Translations under genes and position numbers: made by a program | Source: Roseovarius lutimaris | GTDB lineage: Bacteria > Pseudomonadota > Alphaproteobacteria > Rhodobacterales > Rhodobacteraceae | DNA: 64,000 nucleotides | NCBI RefSeq assembly: GCF_900115165.1 | Contig: NZ_FOVP01000013.1 | Span: 1 to 64,000, forward strand | Direction: 5' to 3' | Notes under the pieces: model-generated | What the model saw: only the letters and a program-made list of their open reading frames with translations | Databases searched by the model: none | What the model was told of the DNA's origin: nothing | Shown here: positions 34,849 through 43,295 of the stretch, in pieces | Position numbering within the stretch: position 1 is the stretch's first letter | Layout: each line of letters begins with the position of its first letter

Positions 34849-34881
34849 ATAACCCCGACGGGATCGACCCGTCGGGGTTAA
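34849..34881 (-). terminator. Rho-independent terminator of the upstream DUF1127 gene
   Basis: AACCCCGACGGG (34851-34862) and CCCGTCGGGGTT (34868-34879) make a perfect 12-bp stem. On the minus strand it is followed by TTATTTTAT. Confidence 0.85.
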
Positions 34882-34909
34882 AGTTCCGGCCTGCCGGGGT
34901 CTGTCGGCG

Positions 34910-35131
34910 TCAGGCGTAAAACAGGTCCTTGAAGACATGATAGGCAATATCGTCGCGGCGGATGCCCATGGCTGCTAGCTCTGCGTCGGATTTTGCTTCC
35001 AGCGCTTCGATTCGGTTGCGGCGTGATGTGACCTGGCTGTGACGCTCAAGGCCACGCGCCAAGGCCGCTGTGAATTTTTTCCAGCCGTCGCGCAGGGGCG
35101 ATGCCGGGATGTTCGTTGTAATGTTCGCCAT
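34910..35131 (-). CDS. DUF1127 small protein
   Basis: A 73-residue protein, MANITTNIPASPLRDGWKKF onward, with the DUF1127 signature in RIEALEAKSDAELAAMGIRR followed by DDIAYHVFKDLFYA. ATG 35131 is preceded by GAGGTTTCC. It has its own strong terminator, so it is separately transcribed from the neighbouring DUF1127-related gene. The shared ending (ELAAMG, F-F/V-D-L) suggests the pair arose by duplication. Confidence 0.82.
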   Translation of the reverse strand: MANITTNIPASPLRDGWKKFTAALARGLERHSQVTSRRNRIEALEAKSDAELAAMGIRRDDIAYHVFKDLFYA

Positions 35132-35258
35132 TGGAAACCTCACTTGCTTTGGTGTTCAGGTTTCCTCCCTGCCTTCAAGTTAGGTCAGCGTCTTTGACGT
35201 TACCACCGTCAATTCGGAATGGCCGGGTTGCAACAGATGCATCCCGACCGGTAAGCCC

Positions 35259-35915
35259 TTATTTTCTTTTGCCTTTCCTCCGCGGTGCGGGCATAGCAGG
35301 CGGCGCGGATGGTTTACGCTGGGCCTTGGCCGAGGCAGGAGCCGGGGTTGGCGCCGCAGCTTTGTGAGCAGGCGCGACCGGCGCAGAGGGCGTGGATTTG
35401 ACCTCTGCTTTGGCCGGGATTTGTGCCACCGCAGGCTTGGTCACCGGCGCCACCTCAGCAGCTTTCACCGCTGGCGCAACCGGCGCAGACGGCGTAACCT
35501 TGGATACGGTTTCAGCCGGAGCCTGTGGCGGGGCCGGTTTGGCCGCGTCGGCTTTCACGGCAACCGGCTTTGCTGTGGCTGGCGCTTTGGCGGCCGGGGT
35601 CGGTGACGCAACTGCGGCTGTCTTCTCAGGTGCGGGCGTCTTGGCCACAGGCTTTGCCACTGCGGGCTTTTTGGCCACGGGCTTGGCCACTGTGGGCTTG
35701 GCGACCGCGGTCTTTGCTGCACCCGGCTTGGCGCTGACAAGCCGTGCAGTGTGCTGCGCCGGTGTCGCTTTCGCCCTGATCCGACCGGCGAACGGCCCGG
35801 CCTGCAACGCGGCCTCTCCCAATACCTGCGCCACGCGCAGATTGCTTTCGATCATGTAGCCGGCAAAGCGAAGTCCGGCGGCGGAAAGTTTCAGCGGATA
35901 GTCGGGGGCAAGCAT
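35259..35915 (-). CDS. Phasin-like protein with Ala/Pro/Lys-rich histone-H1-like tail
   Basis: A 218-residue protein of two parts. Residues about 1-55 (LKLSAAGLRFAGYMIESNLR onward) form an amphipathic helical segment resembling short phasin-like proteins often tagged antifreeze proteins in Rhodobacterales. Residues 60-218 are low-complexity, built of AVAKP, VAKTP and APVAPA-type repeats, ending in a basic APRRKGKRK. Such AKP-rich tails resemble histone H1 and AlgP and can bind DNA or polyanions. Repeats of this kind vary in length between strains. A role on PHB granules or the nucleoid is inference. Confidence 0.65.
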   Translation of the reverse strand: MLAPDYPLKLSAAGLRFAGYMIESNLRVAQVLGEAALQAGPFAGRIRAKATPAQHTARLVSAKPGAAKTAVAKPTVAKPVAKKPAVAKPVAKTPAPEKTAAVASPTPAAKAPATAKPVAVKADAAKPAPPQAPAETVSKVTPSAPVAPAVKAAEVAPVTKPAVAQIPAKAEVKSTPSAPVAPAHKAAAPTPAPASAKAQRKPSAPPAMPAPRRKGKRK

Positions 35916-36096
35916 ATCAGTATCCTTTTGAGCCAGTACAAAAGCGCGTTCCCAGCGTGGCGTGACATTAGCGTAACGCGAGGCACAGCGTCGGTGTCAC
36001 TGAATTGACCCAACGTCAAATCAAATTACACCCGATACGCGGGAAGCTGCTGAAATTTTACACGCTGTGCCGGGCAAACGGGCAGATCACCACACC

Positions 36097-37197
36097 CTAG
36101 CGCCCGTGAACAAGCGTGTGAAACAATTTGGGGTCAAGACTGTCCGAGGCAAAGGTGTCGCCCTCGGTCAGAACGCTGACCGCATCATGGCTGTGCAGGC
36201 TCTCCTGATGGCTTGCGATCACCCGGAAATCACCGATGCGCGGATCGGCCAGCAATTGCTCGCAAAACAGGCGCGCGGCGTCCTCGACAAAGATCGGATT
36301 GGCGGCGTTCAACTCGGCAAAGGCCTGTTCATCCTCGCGCTTGACCATGACTTGGGTTTCTGTCGGCACCGCACGGCGGGCCAGCTCGATCAGATCCTCG
36401 AACCACAGGCAATCGCCCGCCATCACCTCAACCGAGAGCCGCGCAACCGAGCGCTGCGAATGCGGCGTCGCCAGTTGACCGCGCGCCGAGCGGGCATGTT
36501 CCGACAACTCAAGCGAACAGGGGCAGGTCGAGGAATAGACATAATCAAGATGCATGAATTTGCGCCGCAGACCGCCGGTTTCCACCAGCTCCAGCGCGAT
36601 ATCGTAATACTGAAACCCCTCTAGCCCCGAGCGCAAGGAGCGCACCCGCGCCGGATACGACAGCCGCATTTGCAGGCGCGCATCGACACTATCGAGATCG
36701 GTGATGTAATCGTTAAGCGCGGCCTCCATCACCTCGAAACTAAAAGTTTTTTCGGCATGCTTGTAAAAGCTGCGCATGATCCGGGACATGTTGATGCCCT
36801 TGCGCTCTGCCTCAAGGCTGACGCTGCCGGTCACTGCGGTTTCCAGCGTCAGATCGCCATTGTCACGGGTGTGAAAGCCGATCGGCAGCCGGAAATTGGA
36901 AATGCCCACATGTTGAAGATGCTGTTTGGTGCCGCGAATAAGCGAGCTTGGCCCGTTCTGAAGATCGGGCAACGAGGCGCGATAGGCCGCATCAACGCTG
37001 AAATCCGTCGGATAGTCGCGCCTCAACACAGGATAGTTTGACACCTGCCCCGTCGGCAAAAGCCGCGCAATCGACGGATCAAGATCGGCCACCTCTTCGG
37101 GAGTGGCCGTTTGCGCCCAGACACGCAACACCGCCAGCGCCTGTTTTGCCTCATCGCGGTCCGGCGTTCCATTCATCTCGGATGGGTGCACATTCAT
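36097..37197 (-). CDS. folE2: GTP cyclohydrolase FolE2 (type IB)
   Basis: Makes 7,8-dihydroneopterin triphosphate from GTP using metals other than zinc. The 366-residue protein shows the FolE2 blocks GFHTRDNGDLTLETAV, KGINMSRIMRSFY and YVYSSTCPCSLELSEHARSA (metal-site Cys). It is longer than most FolE2 by an N-terminal extension of roughly 60-80 residues. FolE2 is often induced by zinc limitation where a zinc-dependent FolE coexists, as it does here (6651-7370). No Zur box was identified upstream by eye. The neighbours are unrelated. Confidence 0.9.
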   Translation of the reverse strand: MNVHPSEMNGTPDRDEAKQALAVLRVWAQTATPEEVADLDPSIARLLPTGQVSNYPVLRRDYPTDFSVDAAYRASLPDLQNGPSSLIRGTKQHLQHVGISNFRLPIGFHTRDNGDLTLETAVTGSVSLEAERKGINMSRIMRSFYKHAEKTFSFEVMEAALNDYITDLDSVDARLQMRLSYPARVRSLRSGLEGFQYYDIALELVETGGLRRKFMHLDYVYSSTCPCSLELSEHARSARGQLATPHSQRSVARLSVEVMAGDCLWFEDLIELARRAVPTETQVMVKREDEQAFAELNAANPIFVEDAARLFCEQLLADPRIGDFRVIASHQESLHSHDAVSVLTEGDTFASDSLDPKLFHTLVHGR

Positions 37198-37328
37198 CGC
37201 AGGGTTTCCTTATCCGTGCTGCCAAGTGTATGACATAGGGCGTAGCTATACAAATTGCCAATTCCGTTAGGATATACGGCAAAAGCGGCAATACGGATCA
37301 AACACGCCCCAGATCATGTGGCACGCCC

Positions 37329-38513
37329 CTAGTCGGCGGCATCCAGAGCGCGGGTGATATCGGCAATCAGGTCTTCGCGATCCTCCAGCCCGACACTCAA
37401 GCGCACAAGTCCCGGCGTGATACCAAGGCTCGCCTTCTGATCAGCGGGCAGACGTTGATGCGTGGTGGTGGCGGGATGCGTCGCAATCGACTTGGCATCG
37501 CCCAGATTGTTGGAAATCACCACGATCTCAAGCGCATTCAAAAAGCGAAACGCCGCCGCTTGCCCGCCTTTGAGATCAAGCGCCACCACCGTGCCGCCCT
37601 TGCCCATGTCTCGCAGCACAAGATCATGCTGGGCGTGGCTCGGATGGCCCGGATAGATTGCGCGCGCCAATGCGTCATGACCTTGCAGGGCGTCTGCAAT
37701 TGCCAGGGCCGTATCGGCCTGTGCGTTCACCCGAAGATCAATGGTTTCCAGCCCCTTGAGCATGACCCAGGCGGTGAAGGGCGACATCGAGCCGCCGGTA
37801 TGTTTCATGTAGGGTTCCAGCGTGCCGCGAATAAAATCGCGCGTGCCAAGGACAACCCCGCCAAGGGCCCGCCCCTGCCCGTCGATATGTTTGGTTGCCG
37901 AATAGACCACCACATCGACGCCTTGTTCAATCGCATTGGAAAAGACCGGCGTGGCAAAGACATTATCCACAATCACCAGCGCCCCGGCGGCATGGGCGAT
38001 CTCGGTCACGGCGGCCACGTCGATCACTTCCAGCGTCGGATTCGCGATTGATTCGAAAAACACCGCCTTGGTCTCGGGACGGATCGCTGCCTGCCATTGC
38101 GCAAGATCGGTGCCATCAACAAAGGTCACCTCGACGCCGTACCGCGTCAGGATCTCTTCAAGCACATAAAGACAGGACCCGAACAACGCCCGCGCCGAAA
38201 CCACATGATCGCCCGCGCGCAGGCAAGAGATCAGCGCGCCACTGACCGCCGCCATACCGCTGGCGGTGGCAAAGGCATCTTCGGCCCCTTCAAGCGCCGC
38301 AATCCTGTCTTCGAACATGGCGACGGTCGGATTGCCGTAACGGGCATAGATAAACTCATCCGGGCCGGCCTTGATAAAGCGCGCCTCGGCCGCCTCGGCG
38401 GTGTCATAGACAAAGCCCTGGGTCAGAAAAATCGCTTCGCTGACCTCGTTATACTGGCTGCGGCGGCTACCGCTGTGCACCATTCTGGTGCGCCGTTTCC
38501 AAGTCTCGCTCAT
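37329..38513 (-). CDS. metZ: O-succinylhomoserine sulfhydrylase
   Basis: PLP enzyme that makes homocysteine from O-succinylhomoserine and sulfide. The 394-residue protein shows FVYDTAEAAEARF, YARYGNPTV, the PLP region FATASGMAAV and the Schiff-base Lys in VVYSATKHIDGQGR. The start MSETWKRRT at 38513 follows GGAGG. The 130-base leader on the minus strand contains a SAM-II riboswitch (38586-38641) and an intrinsic terminator (38541-38578), so it should be switched off by S-adenosylmethionine. Cystathionine gamma-synthase is the main alternative, but the MetZ type and riboswitch fit alphaproteobacterial practice. Confidence 0.92.
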   Translation of the reverse strand: MSETWKRRTRMVHSGSRRSQYNEVSEAIFLTQGFVYDTAEAAEARFIKAGPDEFIYARYGNPTVAMFEDRIAALEGAEDAFATASGMAAVSGALISCLRAGDHVVSARALFGSCLYVLEEILTRYGVEVTFVDGTDLAQWQAAIRPETKAVFFESIANPTLEVIDVAAVTEIAHAAGALVIVDNVFATPVFSNAIEQGVDVVVYSATKHIDGQGRALGGVVLGTRDFIRGTLEPYMKHTGGSMSPFTAWVMLKGLETIDLRVNAQADTALAIADALQGHDALARAIYPGHPSHAQHDLVLRDMGKGGTVVALDLKGGQAAAFRFLNALEIVVISNNLGDAKSIATHPATTTHQRLPADQKASLGITPGLVRLSVGLEDREDLIADITRALDAAD

Positions 38514-38540
38514 GGTCGTCCTCCGGGCGTGTCCGCCCAC

Positions 38541-38578
38541 AAAAAAAGCCCCGACGCGGTCAAGCGAAAGAGGGCTTT
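38541..38578 (-). terminator. Intrinsic terminator, expression platform of the SAM-II riboswitch
   Basis: Read on the minus strand, AAAGCCC (38578-38572) and GGGCTTT (38551-38545) flank a 20-base loop, and a run of T follows to 38541. It stands between the aptamer and the metZ start. Confidence 0.8.
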
Positions 38579-38585
38579 CATCCTG

Positions 38586-38641
38586 ACCTCTTTAGCGGTT
38601 TGTTTAACGTGGCCCGCAATCCGGTAACAAATCGCCACGGC
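38586..38641 (-). promoter_or_regulatory. SAM-II riboswitch (metA-type)
   Basis: The minus strand reads CCGTGGCGATTTG, then ACCGGATTGCGG, GCCACGTTAAACAAACCGC and TAAAGAGG. CGTGG pairs with CCACG (P1), GATTTG contributes to the SAM pocket, and the 3' GCTAAAG strand closes the H-type pseudoknot. This matches the SAM-II consensus common upstream of met genes in Rhizobiales and Rhodobacterales. It is followed by a terminator and metZ. The very similar SAM-V class is the only close alternative. Confidence 0.85.
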
Positions 38642-38727
38642 TATCGGATTACCGCGCACCGCCACAGGCGTCAATACTGGCAAGCAGGTTTCTCGCAGGC
38701 GTCACCACGGCCAAGCGCGCTCCCGCT

Positions 38728-38750
38728 GTTTCTTCTTGGCAAAAATACTC
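38728..38750 (-). repeat. Intergenic GAGTATTT/AAGAAG element, copy 2
   Basis: On the minus strand: GAGTATTTTTGCCAAGAAGA followed by AAC. It is upstream of the GST gene and in the same family as copies at 9968, 46757 and 49698. Confidence 0.6.
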
Positions 38751-38882
38751 AACTCCAACAGTGCCACTCTCACCTCGGTCGAGGTCTGCAACCCGCAGGC
38801 CCCAACCGACGAGGACAGCCCTTGCCTCCGGGTTGAAAACGGTCATTCTGTCCCCGGAGTGAACGCACAGCAGGAGACAGCC

Positions 38883-39596
38883 ATGCCCCCGAAACAGGAC
38901 CCGATTGATCTATACTTCTGGCCCACGCCAAATGGATGGAAAACCTCTATCGCGCTTGAGGAAATGGCCCTGCCCTACAGGCTTCACCTGATTGATATCG
39001 GTGCCGGGGATCAGTTCAAGCCAGAGTTTCTCAAGCTCTCGCCAAACAATCGCATGCCCGCGATCACCGATCCAGAGGGGCCGGATGGCGCACCGATAAG
39101 CCTGTTTGAATCCGGGGCGATCCTGCAATATCTCGCGCGCAAAACCGGCCAGTTCTATGGCACCACAGAGCGCGACAGAATTGCCGTGGATCAATGGCTT
39201 ATGTGGCAAATGGGTGGCGTCGGCCCGATGGCGGGGCAAGCGCATCACTTTCTCAAATACGCCCCGGCGATGGACCCGCCAAATGACCTGCCCTATGCCA
39301 AGGACCGTTATCGCAATGAGGTGGCGCGGCTTTACGGCGTGCTCGACCGGCAATTGGCCAAGACCGAATTTGCTGCGGGTGATTTCTTTTCCATCGCCGA
39401 TATGGCGATCTGGCCCTGGGCCTCGCTCTGGGAAGGCCAGCAACAGACGCTGGAGGATAAACCGCATCTGGCGCGGTGGCTCGATACCGTCGGGGCGCGC
39501 GACGGCGTGATCAGGGGCCGCGCGCTTGCCGCCGAGAAACGTCGCAACATTCAGGATAGCCGCAGCGCGCAGAACGTTCTGTTCAAGCGCCCGTAG
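38883..39596 (+). CDS. Glutathione S-transferase family protein (YfcG/YghU-like)
   Basis: A 237-residue GST. The thioredoxin-like N-domain (IDLYFWPTPNGWKTSIALEE) has the TPNGxKxxIxLEE pattern of the nu class (YfcG), whose members have disulfide-reductase activity with bound glutathione. GSH-binding segments NNRMPAI and LFESGAIL are present, and the helical C-domain runs from about 95. The ATG at 38883 is set by AGGAGACAG; longer starts are not supported. Its stop overlaps the convergent membrane-protein gene by 14 bases. Confidence 0.88.
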   Translation: MPPKQDPIDLYFWPTPNGWKTSIALEEMALPYRLHLIDIGAGDQFKPEFLKLSPNNRMPAITDPEGPDGAPISLFESGAILQYLARKTGQFYGTTERDRIAVDQWLMWQMGGVGPMAGQAHHFLKYAPAMDPPNDLPYAKDRYRNEVARLYGVLDRQLAKTEFAAGDFFSIADMAIWPWASLWEGQQQTLEDKPHLARWLDTVGARDGVIRGRALAAEKRRNIQDSRSAQNVLFKRP

Positions 39597-40233
39597 CGGG
39601 GCGGATGGTGTCCTCGTCCGGGGCCTCTGGCGGCAGGACCATAAGCACCATGAACCAATAAAATCCGTGTAGAAACAGCACGAAAATCGGCATGACGGTG
39701 ATCCAGACACCAAGTGATTCAGTGCAGATCAGGATTTCATTCACCGCGATCACCATCGCCGCCACAAGCGCGTTGACGCGCAACAGGCTGACGGTTTCAT
39801 AAACCTCTTCGCCATCCGCGTTGGTTGGGGTCACGCGGGTCATGACGTCGCCCTCGCGCATCATGCCCAACACCATGATCACCAGCAAGAACAGCGCAAC
39901 CGCGCTGATCCCGCGCTGTGTGAACAGGGGATTGTTCAGCCAAAGCTGCACCGCCGAGAGCATCAGAAGAATAACCACCGGCCAGCGCAACAGGCCCGTG
40001 CGCCCTGCCGTGGTCTGATGAAGGCTTGCTGCGGCCTGCGGCAGGTTGCGCCAGATCGCATAGGCCTGCGCGACCACGACCGACAGGACAAAGACCTGAT
40101 CCTGCGGCACAGACATCCGACCAAGTCCAATCCAGAGGATCAGCATGATCACGACTGGCAACAGGTTCTGCGACCGGATCGCCGGGATCGACAAGGTCGC
40201 GTTCAAAAGGCGGGAAGAAAAACGATGTACCAT
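39583..40233 (-). CDS. Conserved-type membrane protein, five to six TM segments
   Basis: A 216-residue hydrophobic protein, MVHRFSSRLLNATLSIPAIR onward, with about five to six membrane helices and a short acidic C-terminus. No motif pointing to a function was found. Upstream on the same strand, 88 bases away, is yciB. I do not recognise the family; the length, codon use and convergent arrangement with the GST gene support it as a real gene. Confidence 0.65.
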   Translation of the reverse strand: MVHRFSSRLLNATLSIPAIRSQNLLPVVIMLILWIGLGRMSVPQDQVFVLSVVVAQAYAIWRNLPQAAASLHQTTAGRTGLLRWPVVILLMLSAVQLWLNNPLFTQRGISAVALFLLVIMVLGMMREGDVMTRVTPTNADGEEVYETVSLLRVNALVAAMVIAVNEILICTESLGVWITVMPIFVLFLHGFYWFMVLMVLPPEAPDEDTIRPATGA

Positions 40234-40321
40234 GTCACCAGCCCTAGCCGCCAAATGCGGCCAAAGCCCGGCAGAGTTATGGGATTTTCCGGCGCAGCGC
40301 CGTTTTTTTTCCGCGCCTCGC

Positions 40322-40924
40322 TCAGGCCTCGTCTTCATCGGTGGAATGATCGCGAAACAGCCGGGTCTGTGTCATGAAAAACAAGAAGATCGCCGCCGTC
40401 AGGCCAAAGGTCTTGAAATACACCCAGATTTCCTCGGTCTGGGTGCGCCAGATCAGTTCGTTCAGCACCGCGAGGCTCAGGAAAAAGAACATCAGGCGGC
40501 GCGTCAGGATCATCCAGCCCTGATTGGTCAGGGGCATCATTCCCTCCATCACATATTGCAGGTAAGAGCGCCTCTGCAAAAGGCCCGCGCCCAGAATACC
40601 GCCAAACAACAGGTAAATGATCGTCGGTTTCATCTTGAAGAAACTCGGATCGTTGAACCAGACCGACAAGCCGCCAAACACCACGATGATCACCGCCGTG
40701 ACCGCCTGCATCTTCGAGAGATGCCCTGTGAGCCGCCATAAAACCCCCATGGAAATCAGGAACACCGGGATAAACCCGGCCGTGACCACGACAAACCCCT
40801 CATATTCGGTGCCGCCGATGGTAAAGACACGGTCCTTGAGCCAGAGATAGGCCACGAAGAACGCAAGCACGGGCCCCATCTCAAGCGCTGTTTTCACCCA
40901 TGCGGGCGGTGTTTTATCGGACAT
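40322..40924 (-). CDS. yciB: Inner-membrane protein YciB / septation protein A
   Basis: A 200-residue polytopic protein of the YciB/IspZ family: VLAFFVAYLWLKDRVFTIGG in the first helix, GGLSVWFNDPSFFKMKPTII in the middle (WFNDPxFxKxKPT signature) and RLMFFFLSLAVLNELIWRT (NExxW) late. In E. coli YciB links membrane and cell-wall synthesis machineries during elongation and division. Start MSDKTPPAW at 40924. In this window it lies 44 bases downstream of an EamA-like transporter and near ftsY, a common order in Rhodobacterales. Confidence 0.92.
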   Translation of the reverse strand: MSDKTPPAWVKTALEMGPVLAFFVAYLWLKDRVFTIGGTEYEGFVVVTAGFIPVFLISMGVLWRLTGHLSKMQAVTAVIIVVFGGLSVWFNDPSFFKMKPTIIYLLFGGILGAGLLQRRSYLQYVMEGMMPLTNQGWMILTRRLMFFFLSLAVLNELIWRTQTEEIWVYFKTFGLTAAIFLFFMTQTRLFRDHSTDEDEA

Positions 40925-40968
40925 TGGACTGTAACAGGCTCCGTTTTGGTTCAAGGATGATCATGGAT

Positions 40969-41871
40969 TTAGCCACCGAATTCAACTATGACCGCGCCGG
41001 TCGCGATCAAAGCCATCAGGGCAATACGTCGCGGCCCCACGGTTTCGCGCAGGACAAGCCAGCCGATCAGGGCGGCAAACACCGTCGAGGTCTCGCGCAG
41101 CACCGCCGCCTCGCCGACCTTGTCGAGCCGCGTCGCCAGCATGATCGAGCCAAACGACATGAACGCCACAAGCCCGCCCGCAACGCCGCGCAACATCAGC
41201 GGGGCAAAGGTTGGCCGCACGGTCATATTGCGCCACCGTGTATAGGCAAAGATTGGCATGGCTATGCCGTCGAGAAAGAAAAACCAGGCCAGAAAGGTAA
41301 ACGGATTGGCCGTGGCGCGGATGCCGTAGGCGTCATAGGTGGTGTAAAGGGCCACGAAAAGCCCGGTCAACACCGCCAGCCCAAGCGCCAGAGGCATGGT
41401 ATCGCGGTTCAGCGTCAGCGTGCGCAGATTATAAACCGCCAGACCGTAAATCCCGACCAAGAGCACCCCTATCCCCATCCACTGGATGGTGGTAAAGACC
41501 TCGCCAAACAGGAAATAGGCGCCAATCACCGTAAACAGAGGGCCGGTGCCGCGCACAACCGGATAGACCACCGTATAGGCACCCTTGGTATAGGCCAGCC
41601 CCTGAAGCAGCTTGTAGAGGGTGTGGATCACCAGCACCCAGCCGAAAATCGGCCACATATGCGGCTCGGGCCAGGGCACGACGAAAAGCGCGAAAGGCGC
41701 GGCCATGGCGCAATAGGAAAAGTCGATCACACCACGGCTTAACCAGGGATCATGTCGCCCCTTTTGCAGAGCGCCGAAAATGGCATGCAAAAGCGCCGCC
41801 GAGAGCGCCAGCGCCATCGCCAGATGGCGCCCGGCCTCGGTTCCCTCAAGGGAAATAAGCCAGTCGCTCAT
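40969..41871 (-). CDS. EamA/DMT-superfamily transporter
   Basis: A 300-residue membrane protein with about ten hydrophobic segments in two EamA-like halves. KGAYTVVYPVVRGTGPLFTV in the first half and AAVLRETSTVFAALIGWLVL in the second mark the repeated carrier units. DMT carriers export or import metabolites; the substrate is not evident. Start MSDWLISLE at 41871. The leader contains the GC-rich direct-repeat hairpins at 41890-41958. Confidence 0.8.
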   Translation of the reverse strand: MSDWLISLEGTEAGRHLAMALALSAALLHAIFGALQKGRHDPWLSRGVIDFSYCAMAAPFALFVVPWPEPHMWPIFGWVLVIHTLYKLLQGLAYTKGAYTVVYPVVRGTGPLFTVIGAYFLFGEVFTTIQWMGIGVLLVGIYGLAVYNLRTLTLNRDTMPLALGLAVLTGLFVALYTTYDAYGIRATANPFTFLAWFFFLDGIAMPIFAYTRWRNMTVRPTFAPLMLRGVAGGLVAFMSFGSIMLATRLDKVGEAAVLRETSTVFAALIGWLVLRETVGPRRIALMALIATGAVIVEFGG

Positions 41872-41889
41872 ATTTGGCGCACCTCGAAA

Positions 41890-41973
41890 TGGGGGGCCAG
41901 CCCCCCAAACCACAGGGCAAGTTGGGGGGCCAGCCCCCCAAACCCCCCGGGATATTTCCGGCCAAAAGAAACA
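41890..41973. repeat. Twin GGGGGG-CCCCCC hairpins plus GATATTT/AAGAAA element (copy 3)
   Basis: The 20-base run from 41891, GGGGGGCCAGCCCCCCAAAC, recurs at about 41925 as two direct copies, each a self-complementary hairpin. It is followed at 41946-41973 by CGGGATATTTCCGGCCAAAA and GAAAC, a variant of the dispersed intergenic element. A similar hairpin-plus-element composite occurs inverted at 52684-52750. Confidence 0.65.
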
Positions 41974-41989
41974 GCGGTCAGAAGGCCCA

Positions 41990-43225
41990 TCAACGCTCAA
42001 GCCCGGTCAGGGCGGCGGCGAAATCTTCGGGGTCGAATGGCGCCAGATCATCAATCTGCTCGCCCACACCGATGGCGTGGATCGGCAGGCCGAACTTATC
42101 CGCCAGCGCCACGAGAACACCGCCCCTTGCGGTGCCGTCAAGCTTGGTCATCACGAGGCCCGAGACATCGGCCAGCTTTTGAAAGATTTCCACCTGGCTC
42201 AGCGCGTTTTGACCGGTCGTGGCGTCAAGCACCAGAAGGGTGTTATGCGGCGCACTCGGGTCTTTCTTGCGAATGACACGGACGATTTTTGACAGCTCTT
42301 CCATCAGATCCGCCCGGTTTTGCAGGCGACCTGCGGTGTCGATCATCAAAAGGTCGGCGCCATCGGCCTCAGCGCGTGTCATCGCGTCAAACGCAAGGCT
42401 GGCGGGATCAGACCCTTCGGGCGCGGTCAGCACCGGCACCCCGGCGCGATCGCCCCAGACCTGAAGCTGTTCCACCGCAGCGGCGCGAAAGGTGTCGCCA
42501 GCGGCGATCACCACCGATTTGCCCGCCGCCTTGAACTGGCTGGCGAGTTTTCCGATTGTGGTGGTCTTGCCAGAGCCATTGACGCCGACCACAAGCACCA
42601 CCTGCGGGCGGTTTGGATAAAGCGGCATCGGGCGCGCGACCGGCTCCATGATGCGGGTGATTTCCGCAGCGAGAAGTTGTTTGATTTCAAGGCTGGAGAG
42701 CCGCTTGCCCATCCGCCCCTCGGCCATGTTGGCGGTGACGCGCAGGGCGGTGTCGACGCCCATATCGGCGCTGATCAACAGCTCTTCCAGCTGTTCAAGC
42801 ATATCGTCGTCAAGCGCGCGCCGGGTGACGGCGGGTGTATCGCCACGTCCCAGAAGACGGCCCAAAAGACCAGGGCGCGCCGGGGCGGCCTCGGCCTTGG
42901 TCTCGGGGATTTCCAGCGGCGTCGGGGGGGCCGGGGCCTCGGGTGGTGTTTGCGGTAGCTCGGTGGCGCGCTCGACCGGAATTTCGACCGGCGGGGCCTG
43001 CGGCACCTCATCGGGGCGCGACGGGATCTCGACCGGCGCCGGATCGGGCACAGGCGGTGGATCAGGCAGGGGTGTCGGCTCCGGGTCCGGCGCGGGCGTG
43101 GGGTCTGGCGTATCCGGTTCGGGCGGCTCTTCTACACCGCCTTCTTCGACAATTGCATCCAGACCCTCTTCGAGCTTCGACGAGGATTTGAACAGCCGTT
43201 CCTTGAGTTTCGAGAAAAACGCCAT
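41990..43225 (-). CDS. ftsY: Signal recognition particle receptor FtsY
   Basis: A 411-residue SRP receptor GTPase that docks ribosome-SRP complexes at SecYEG. The N-terminal A domain (to about 110) is acidic and Pro-rich with PDP/EPTP-type repeats; the NG domain follows. GTPase motifs are G1 GVNGSGKTTTIGKLA, G3 DTAGRLQNR and G4 TKLDGTARGG. Start MAFFSKLKE at 43225. The proline-rich acidic linker is typical of roseobacters and varies between strains. Confidence 0.95.
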   Translation of the reverse strand: MAFFSKLKERLFKSSSKLEEGLDAIVEEGGVEEPPEPDTPDPTPAPDPEPTPLPDPPPVPDPAPVEIPSRPDEVPQAPPVEIPVERATELPQTPPEAPAPPTPLEIPETKAEAAPARPGLLGRLLGRGDTPAVTRRALDDDMLEQLEELLISADMGVDTALRVTANMAEGRMGKRLSSLEIKQLLAAEITRIMEPVARPMPLYPNRPQVVLVVGVNGSGKTTTIGKLASQFKAAGKSVVIAAGDTFRAAAVEQLQVWGDRAGVPVLTAPEGSDPASLAFDAMTRAEADGADLLMIDTAGRLQNRADLMEELSKIVRVIRKKDPSAPHNTLLVLDATTGQNALSQVEIFQKLADVSGLVMTKLDGTARGGVLVALADKFGLPIHAIGVGEQIDDLAPFDPEDFAAALTGLER

Positions 43226-43295
43226 GCGCCCTCCGATCCGCTTGTTAAACCTCACCTAATGCGGATCGCAGGGATATGGAAGCCTTGCCGCGCGA

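Noticed and set aside
37895-38627. Plus-strand frames antisense to metZ and running into the riboswitch
   Set aside because: Shadows of metZ and of a structured RNA.
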